A stretch of 64,000 bases of DNA, taken from NCBI RefSeq assembly GCF_003546865.1, contig NZ_CP023434.1:248001-312000 (forward strand), read 5' to 3'. This document shows positions 56,044-64,000 of this stretch, piece by piece. Numbering within the stretch: position 1 is the stretch's first letter; the number at the start of each line of letters is the position of its first letter. Source of the DNA: Suicoccus acidiformans (lineage in GTDB: Bacteria; Bacillota; Bacilli; Lactobacillales; Aerococcaceae). The position numbers and the translations under genes are program-made. The notes below the pieces were generated by a model, which did no database searches, had not been told where the DNA came from, and worked only from the letters and a program-made list of their open reading frames with translations.

Positions 56044-57171
56044 ATGTCGAAGCGGCATTTTCCTGGAGAGACCATTGGTATTATCGGCTCATCAATTACA
56101 TCAGCTTTGCTGGCACAAACGGCAGGCGCTTTGGGCTACCGTGTGGCTAGTTTAGTTACGGCAGAAGAAAATCCAGTGCGTCAATTTGCTAGCTGGCAGA
56201 CCTTGACGGAATCGTATAATCTGCAAGCGTTGACTTTCTTTGCTGAGCGAGTTGATTTAGTAGCGACGGAAGTAGGTATATTGACAAATGCGGATTTGCA
56301 GTTATTGGCATCTTTAACCGATTTGACCTTGTCGGATAATTTGATGGCGATGACGACGGATCGACTCATTGAAAAGTCTTACCTCGATTCCAGACGATGC
56401 TTGGTGCCACCTTTCTCCTTGGTGACGACTTTACCAGATGTAACTGAAGCGGTTGAATCCATTGGCTTTCCAGCCGTACTGAAAAGTAGTCAGCGTCATG
56501 TGGAAGGAGCAGATGACCACGTTATGCTCTATAGTGAGGAAGATTACCCAGCAGCAGAGGAGAAATTAAATCAAGGTGCCTGTATCTTAGAAGCCTGGAT
56601 TCCGGCAGAGACGACGGCTTCCTTGACGATTTTGAGGAATGAGCGGGGTGAAATCCTCATTTACCCAGCTTTTGAAGTGGTAGATTTAGCGAGTGGACGT
56701 CAGCGCTATCAGTATCCAATCGAGGTCGAGGACGCAGTAACAGCAGAGATGAACCGCTTAGCTCAATTAGTTGCCGAAAGTCTAGACTTACGGGGAAGCT
56801 TAACTTTATCTTTCTTGGTTACTTCCGCTAACGTGGTGTATATTACGAGTCTTTCCATTGGCTTAGGTGAAGAAGCCATGTTCACCTTAGGTTCGATGTC
56901 GCTGTCTCAATTCGAAGGAGCTTCTCGGGCGATGATGGGCTTGCCTTTGCCGGAGTTGGAATTGACTTATCCGGCAGCGATTGCTTATCCGATTGAGGAT
57001 TTGAACCAGGAAGCGGTCCTAACCCAGTATATGCTGCGGACTGATTGGGCTTTTGCCTTATTTAATCCCATCGGGAATCCAACCGAGCAATTAACTGGCT
57101 TCGTGACCGTAACTGGCAAGAGTATCGATGACTGTTTATTGCAAGTGGATGTTACTGATATAACGAAATAA
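56044..57171 (+). CDS. orphan PurK-like ATP-grasp protein
   Basis: 375 aa with the PurK layout: N-terminal Rossmann-like GIIGSSITSALLAQTAGALGYRV, central ATP-grasp (GFPAVLKSSQRHVEGADDHVM) and a C-terminal domain. PurK makes N5-carboxyaminoimidazole ribonucleotide and is normally next to purE; here no purine gene is near. Several PurK landmarks are weak (GGQLG in the N-terminal loop is GSSIT; the KTRRGGYDGKGQ loop is changed), so it may act on another substrate. GGAGGG precedes ATG 56044. It sits before pcrA. Confidence 0.7.
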   Translation: MSKRHFPGETIGIIGSSITSALLAQTAGALGYRVASLVTAEENPVRQFASWQTLTESYNLQALTFFAERVDLVATEVGILTNADLQLLASLTDLTLSDNLMAMTTDRLIEKSYLDSRRCLVPPFSLVTTLPDVTEAVESIGFPAVLKSSQRHVEGADDHVMLYSEEDYPAAEEKLNQGACILEAWIPAETTASLTILRNERGEILIYPAFEVVDLASGRQRYQYPIEVEDAVTAEMNRLAQLVAESLDLRGSLTLSFLVTSANVVYITSLSIGLGEEAMFTLGSMSLSQFEGASRAMMGLPLPELELTYPAAIAYPIEDLNQEAVLTQYMLRTDWAFALFNPIGNPTEQLTGFVTVTGKSIDDCLLQVDVTDITK

Positions 57172-57181
57172 ACAAGTAAGC

Positions 57182-57210
57182 AGACTAGGGGGCACTCTAG
57201 TCTTTTCTTT
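57182..57210 (+). terminator. terminator
   Basis: AGACTAG / CTAGTCT, 8-base loop, followed by TTTCTTTTT. Confidence 0.75.
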
Positions 57211-57428
57211 TTAAGTTCGTCTGTTGAAAATGAGCTGAATTATTAAAAGATGCGTCCATCTACCAAAGAACGACAAAAACAAGGAGATTAACCCAAACAG
57301 TCGACTTGTGATTAGTGCACTTCGTATAATCAATGTGCATTTTCGGTGATGGCGTATGCGTGCTATTGATTTTTTGGTATAATGGGCCTATTGCACGAGG
57401 CAAGACTAAGCACGAAAGGAAGAGTTCC

Positions 57429-59744
57429 TTGTCGAATTTACAAGACAATATTAATGCATTAAATGATAAACAACGTGAGGCGGTTCTGACTACGGAAGGC
57501 CCAGTGCTCATTGCAGCTGGGGCAGGGAGTGGGAAGACGCGGGTGTTAACGCATCGAATCGCCTATTTAATTGAAGCCAAAGGGGTGCGGCCATGGAATA
57601 TCCTGGCGATTACCTTTACCAATAAAGCGGCTAATGAGATGAAAGAACGGGTACAACAATTAGTTGGGCCTGAAGGCGATGCGATTTGGGTATCGACCTT
57701 CCACTCCATGTGTGCCCGAATTTTACGGCGTGAAGTTGCTTCTATTGGTTATGACGCTAATTTCTCTATTATTGACCAAGGTGAGCAGCAGACGGTAATG
57801 AAACAGGTTCTAAAAGAGATGAATCTGGATTCGGATAAATACAATTACAAGGATATGCTGTGGATGATTGATGAAGCGAAGAACCAAGGGCAACTCCCTG
57901 AAGATTACCAAGCTCAAGCGGGTAACTATATTGAAGAAATTCAAGCGAAAGTTTACCGGCAATATCAGCGGAAGCTTAAAGCGAGCAATGCGATGGATTT
58001 CAATGATCTGATTTTACTAACGGTGAAGTTGCTGCAAGATAAGGCCGAAGTGCGTGAGTTCTATCAGCGGAAATTCCAATATATTCACGTAGATGAATAC
58101 CAAGATACCAACGAAAGTCAATACCAGTTGGTGCGCTTGCTAGCAGGTGGTTACCGCAATATTTGTGTTGTTGGGGATGCCGATCAAAGTATTTATGGTT
58201 GGCGTGGTGCTAATATGGAGAATATTCTGAATTTTGAAACGGATTATCCAGACGCAACGGTCATTCTGCTGGAGCAGAACTACCGCTCAACCCAGCGTAT
58301 CCTTAAGGCAGCCAATAGTGTCATCGCCAATAATAAGAAACGCAATGATAAGAAGCTTTGGTCTGCCAATGATGAAGGTGCAAAAATCATGTTCTACCAA
58401 GGGGAAACGGATTTTGACGAGGCGCGTTTCGTTATTCAACATATTCACCAGCACCGGGAAGATCAACAAGCCAGTTATGACGATATGGCGGTCTTATACC
58501 GGACGCAAGCCCAATCTCGTAGTTTAGAAGATCAGTTTCTTAAGGCCAATATTCCTTACCGGATTGTCGGAGGGCAAAGGTTCTATGCCCGCAAGGAAAT
58601 CCAGGATACATTGGCATATTTGCGCGTTATTGACAATCCCAGTGATAACATTAGTTTAAACCGGATCATTAATGTACCCAAAAGAGGCATTGGCCAAGCA
58701 ACAGTGGATAAGCTAGCTGACTTTGCGGAAGCGAATGGCCTCAGTTGGTATGAAGGGATTGGCGCGATCGAACAGTCGAACTTGTCCAAAGCAGCGCAAA
58801 CGAAACTTTTACGCTTTCGTGAGATGATTGAACGCTTCCGTCAACAAGCAGCCTTTCTGACGGTGACAGATTTAGTTGAGGAAGTGTGGGAACAAACGGA
58901 ATATATTGCTGCCTTGCGCAAAGAAGGCACGATTGAAGCAGCCAGTCGCATTGAGAACTTGGAAGAATTTGCAACAGTTACCAAGCAATTTGATGACAAT
59001 GGCCCGAGCCAAGTGGAAACGTTAGATCCGGATTACCAAGCTCAAGATGAAGCTGCTGGTGATGTAGAAGCAGGCGAGCAACCAATGTTGACAGCTTTCT
59101 TAACGGAGCTATCCTTAGTGACTGACCGAGAGAGCGAAGTGGAGAAGGCCCAGGTGACTCTGATGACCTTGCATGCGGCTAAGGGCTTGGAATTCCCTTA
59201 TGTCTTTATGGTAGGCATGGAAGAAGGTTTATTCCCCTTACGTCGAGCTGCTGAAGATGAGGATGAATTAGAAGAAGAGCGCCGTTTAGCCTATGTCGGC
59301 ATGACCCGAGCTGAGGAGCAATTGTATTTAACAGCTTCTCGGAGTCGCATGTTATATGGCCGGACGCAATTTAACCCTGTGAGTCGCTTTGTCGATGAGG
59401 TCGACCCGGATCTGCTGGAACACCAGGGGAGTACCTTCCGCGATGCTGTAGGCAGTCCGCGTATTCAACAAGGGGCCGGATTTAAAACCCAAGCGCAAAG
59501 AAAGAGTGACCGTGTCGTCCTTAGCAAAAAACGACCAAACTTTAAACAAACGTCTGCCCTTGGTAAAAAAGCGACCTCTACAGTGAGTTGGCAAACCGGC
59601 GACAAGGTGGACCATCCAGCTTGGGGTGAAGGCACTATTGTTAAAGTGTCCGGTGAAGGCAACAACCAAACTTTATCGGTAGCCTTTCCTGAACAAGGAA
59701 TTAAAGAGCTATTAGCCAGCCACGCACCAATCACTAAATTATAG
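57429..59744 (+). CDS. pcrA: ATP-dependent DNA helicase PcrA
   Basis: 771 aa from TTG 57429, eight bases after AAAGGAAG; the frame is open upstream without a start signal. SF1 helicase motifs in order: AAGAGSGKT (Walker A), VDEYQDTN (II), VGDADQSIYGWRG (III), LLEQNYRST (IV), TLHAAKGLEF (V), RLAYVGMTRAEEQL (VI). The C-terminal Tudor-like tail (VDHPAWGEGTIVKVSGEG ... LSVAFPEQGIKELL) binds RNA polymerase in this family. Acts in repair, plasmid replication and clearing of replication-transcription conflicts. Confidence 0.96.
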   Translation: MSNLQDNINALNDKQREAVLTTEGPVLIAAGAGSGKTRVLTHRIAYLIEAKGVRPWNILAITFTNKAANEMKERVQQLVGPEGDAIWVSTFHSMCARILRREVASIGYDANFSIIDQGEQQTVMKQVLKEMNLDSDKYNYKDMLWMIDEAKNQGQLPEDYQAQAGNYIEEIQAKVYRQYQRKLKASNAMDFNDLILLTVKLLQDKAEVREFYQRKFQYIHVDEYQDTNESQYQLVRLLAGGYRNICVVGDADQSIYGWRGANMENILNFETDYPDATVILLEQNYRSTQRILKAANSVIANNKKRNDKKLWSANDEGAKIMFYQGETDFDEARFVIQHIHQHREDQQASYDDMAVLYRTQAQSRSLEDQFLKANIPYRIVGGQRFYARKEIQDTLAYLRVIDNPSDNISLNRIINVPKRGIGQATVDKLADFAEANGLSWYEGIGAIEQSNLSKAAQTKLLRFREMIERFRQQAAFLTVTDLVEEVWEQTEYIAALRKEGTIEAASRIENLEEFATVTKQFDDNGPSQVETLDPDYQAQDEAAGDVEAGEQPMLTAFLTELSLVTDRESEVEKAQVTLMTLHAAKGLEFPYVFMVGMEEGLFPLRRAAEDEDELEEERRLAYVGMTRAEEQLYLTASRSRMLYGRTQFNPVSRFVDEVDPDLLEHQGSTFRDAVGSPRIQQGAGFKTQAQRKSDRVVLSKKRPNFKQTSALGKKATSTVSWQTGDKVDHPAWGEGTIVKVSGEGNNQTLSVAFPEQGIKELLASHAPITKL

Positions 59745-62044
<2,300 letters not shown>

Positions 62045-62045
<1 letters not shown>

Positions 62046-63358
62046 TGAAAGAGCGGATCTTTAAATTAAGCACCTTGCTTGTAGCCGCGACGGTATTTCT
62101 CACTGGCTGTTTAAATAGCGGTACGGGTGATGAAGAAGCCGAAAGTTTAGGGCCGAATGAAGCGACGGTGCAGACAACGTCTAGTCAGTTGTCGAATGAT
62201 TATTACCGGGCGGTGATTGTAGATGGTCAGTATCAATTAGGCGCTTCGGCCAATGCTGATGCAAGTACCAGCTCAGCAGGTAATGTGGAAGCTTTTGAGG
62301 AAGGGCTCTTACGTATTAGTAAGGAAGTCTTCCCGACAGATCAATATTATATGCAAGAAGGGCAAATTATTGATGAAGAGACGATGACGAGCTGGCTGTC
62401 TCGGGAATCACCGACAAATCCGGAAGGATTGAACCCGGCAGCTCCTGATGAAGAAGAGATTCGCCAGCGTGCCAGTGAATCGGTCGCCCCTTCAGATGCA
62501 CCAGAAGATCCAGAAAATCCGGAAAATATTGACAATCCCGAGCAAGAGGGCCTTGAATCTTCTGAAAGTAGTGTCAGTGACCCGGCAGAAAGTACCCAAG
62601 ACGAGCCAGGTGAGGGGGAAGCCCTTATGGCACCACCGGGTAATGTGAGCAATACACCGATTTATATTTCACAAATTATGGAAAAAGATATTATGACAGA
62701 GACAGATGATGGCTTTGCTATAAGCGGTATTGTTATCGGTCTGGCCATGAATAGTGTCTATGAATATACGGATGCCAATGGGGTTGTACACCAACAGGAA
62801 ATTTCGGTAGGGGAAATGCGTGAACGCGGTAAGCAATATGCCAATATTATTGTCGGCCGCCTGCGTAACACTGAGGAGCTGCGTTCAGTGCCGATTGTCG
62901 TAGGACTGTATAGCACAGCGCCTAATAATGCGGTTGTAGGGGGTACTTATATGGTTGATGGGATTTCCCGTGAGGGAAATGCTGTGACGGATTGGACCGA
63001 GCGCAATGAATACCGCGTTGCCCTACCACTAGTCTCTTCGGACCAACAAACCGATCAGTTTTTATATTTTGACAATTTCCAACAGGAAGTAGCTGGCTTC
63101 TTCCCGAATCTGAATGGTATTAGCGGGGAAGCACTTTATGCAGATGATCAGTTAGTGTCCTTGGAGATTGAAGTAGTAACCCAGTTCTATCAGAAATCAG
63201 AAATTACTGCCCTAGCCCAGCATATTAACGATGTAGCCCAGCGCACCTTGCCAAGTGAAGTGGCTATTGAAATTACCATTCGCTCAGCTAACGGCATTGA
63301 AGCTTATGTTGGTAGACCGGCCGGTGCAACTCAATTTGAAAATCATATCTTCAATTAG
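62045..63358 (+). CDS. camS: CamS-family sex-pheromone lipoprotein
   Basis: 437 aa. Lipoprotein signal with lipobox VFLTGC. An acidic Glu/Pro/Ser stretch (~125-200) precedes the conserved CamS domain (AVIVDGQYQLG, PIYISQIMEKDIM, VGGTYMVDGISREGN). In enterococci, peptides cut from the CamS signal act as plasmid mating pheromones; the lipoprotein itself has no known enzymatic role. The start ATG overlaps the ligA stop (TGATG). Confidence 0.92.
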
Positions 63359-63365
63359 CTATAAT
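63336..63365 (+). promoter_or_regulatory. promoter of gatC(A)
   Basis: TTGAAA, 18 bases, TATAAT, overlapping the end of camS and 35 bases before the gatC start. Confidence 0.7.
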
Positions 63366-63399
63366 GGATTAGAAAATTCAAAGGAAAGAAGGGATCAAT

Positions 63400-63696
63400 G
63401 TGATCAGTCGCGATAAAGTTCAACATATCGCTCACTTGGCCAAGTTGCATTTAACGGATGCAGACTTGGACCATATGGAGAAAGAAATTAACGATACCAT
63501 CGAAATGTTTGAAGCCTTACAAGCTGTGGATACAGAAGGTGTGGAGCCAACGTATTATGGTAACCGTAAACGCAATGTAATGCGCGACGATAAACCAATT
63601 GACAGTGGCAAGAAAGAAGCACTCTTAGCTAATGCCCCTGACGCACAAGATGGTTATATCCGTGTACCAGTGATTTTAGAGAAGGAGGACGCTTAA
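63400..63696 (+). CDS. gatC: Asp/Glu-tRNA amidotransferase subunit C
   Basis: 98 aa with VQHIAHLAKLHLTDADLDHMEKEINDTIEMFEAL, VEPTYYGN and the C-terminal GYIRVPVILE. It stabilises GatA-GatB, which converts mischarged Glu-tRNA-Gln and Asp-tRNA-Asn. GTG start, with AGAAGGGATCAAT upstream. The stop overlaps the gatA ATG. Confidence 0.95.
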   Translation: MISRDKVQHIAHLAKLHLTDADLDHMEKEINDTIEMFEALQAVDTEGVEPTYYGNRKRNVMRDDKPIDSGKKEALLANAPDAQDGYIRVPVILEKEDA

Positions 63697-64000
63697 TGAG
63701 TTATCCAACAACAATTAAAGGCATTCAAGCGGGCCTGAAAGCAGGGGACTTTACTGCCGTTGAGTTGCTCGAGGGAATTTATGAACGAATTGCAGCCGTC
63801 GATGGAGATGTGAAAGCCTTTCTTGCTTTGAATAAAGAAGAAGCCTTGGCCGAAGCTAAAGCGGCCGATGAGCGGGGCTACGGGGATGATGCACCGAAAT
63901 TAAACGGGGTGCCAGTGGGGGTTAAAGACAATATTCTAACTAAAGGCTTAACCACTACCGCCTCTTCCAAGATGCTGGAAAACTTCGTGCCAACTTATGA
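63696..64000 (+). CDS. gatA: Asp/Glu-tRNA amidotransferase subunit A (3' end outside window)
   Basis: The first ~101 residues are visible: FTAVELLEGIYERIAAVDGDVKAFLALN and GVPVGVKDNILTKGLTTTASSKML, which includes the catalytic Lys of the amidase Ser-cisSer-Lys triad. GAAGGAGG lies in the end of gatC. The amidase signature and glutamine site lie beyond the window. Confidence 0.95.
   Translation, partial: MSYPTTIKGIQAGLKAGDFTAVELLEGIYERIAAVDGDVKAFLALNKEEALAEAKAADERGYGDDAPKLNGVPVGVKDNILTKGLTTTASSKMLENFVPTY

Overview
The window reads as chromosomal DNA of a low-GC Gram-positive bacterium of the order Lactobacillales, most likely an Aerococcaceae-type coccus. This is inferred from the gene order pcrA-ligA-camS-gatCA, a YSIRK-variant secretion signal (YGIRKFKMG), LytSR-LrgAB, an Arg T-box before argGH, AGGAGG-type ribosome binding sites and TTGACA/TATAAT promoters. 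The species cannot be named from sequence alone.

Positions 1-12486 are mostly housekeeping. They hold the riboflavin operon ribD(partial)-ribE-ribBA-ribH with a terminator, and a P1B-4 metal-exporting ATPase with SPC and HEGST motifs. A leftward block follows: nth, a DcuR/CitB-type regulator and a CitA/DcuS-type sensor whose ATPase domain has lost its catalytic motifs. Next come a frameshifted nitroreductase, thyA-folA, and a leftward putative lipoprotein. At 12588-15065 a complete IS21-family element with TG...CA ends and a 6-bp target duplication sits directly upstream of the argGH promoter and its T-box leader. After argGH come a YdaT/DUF2188 protein and a large secreted FAD/FMN flavoprotein.

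Positions 21453-31880 are a scrap-heap of mobile DNA around tRNA-Leu(GAG). It contains two decayed copies of one IS30-type element, a 5'-truncated integrase beside the tRNA, an IS-transposase tail, a truncated SPP1-type portal gene and a broken MuF-type head protein. The MuF protein carries a JAB-like C-terminal domain. Downstream lies an orphan alternative C-terminal domain (RelA/SpoT-like) with a putative immunity gene, and the set is punctuated by terminators and a ~325-bp direct repeat. The right side holds two phage moron genes, a CI-like LexA/S24 repressor, a broken cro and operator palindromes. I read the middle as a decayed MuF polymorphic-toxin cassette locus. Both IS30 copies keep a 143-nt nested inverted-repeat (RNA-like) tail between transposase and right end.

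Positions 32060-50531 hold a VOC protein, the LytSR two-component system with LrgAB membrane proteins, and a 1412-aa surface metallophosphoesterase with Pro/Glu repeats but no LPXTG motif. They continue with a small membrane protein and a TetR regulator divergent from an RlmI-like methyltransferase plus an ABC transporter whose FtsX-type permease carries a ~500-aa coiled coil. Then come three 42-bp-spaced palindromes, an IS3-type remnant and a deleted ABC exporter pseudogene.

Positions 50962-64000 return to core functions. They hold a PLD/cardiolipin-synthase-type enzyme, a zinc-ribbon membrane protein with a dead beta-lactamase-like domain, an HTH-like protein, a membrane-anchored glucosaminidase, an orphan PurK-like ATP-grasp protein, and pcrA, ligA, camS, gatC and the start of gatA.
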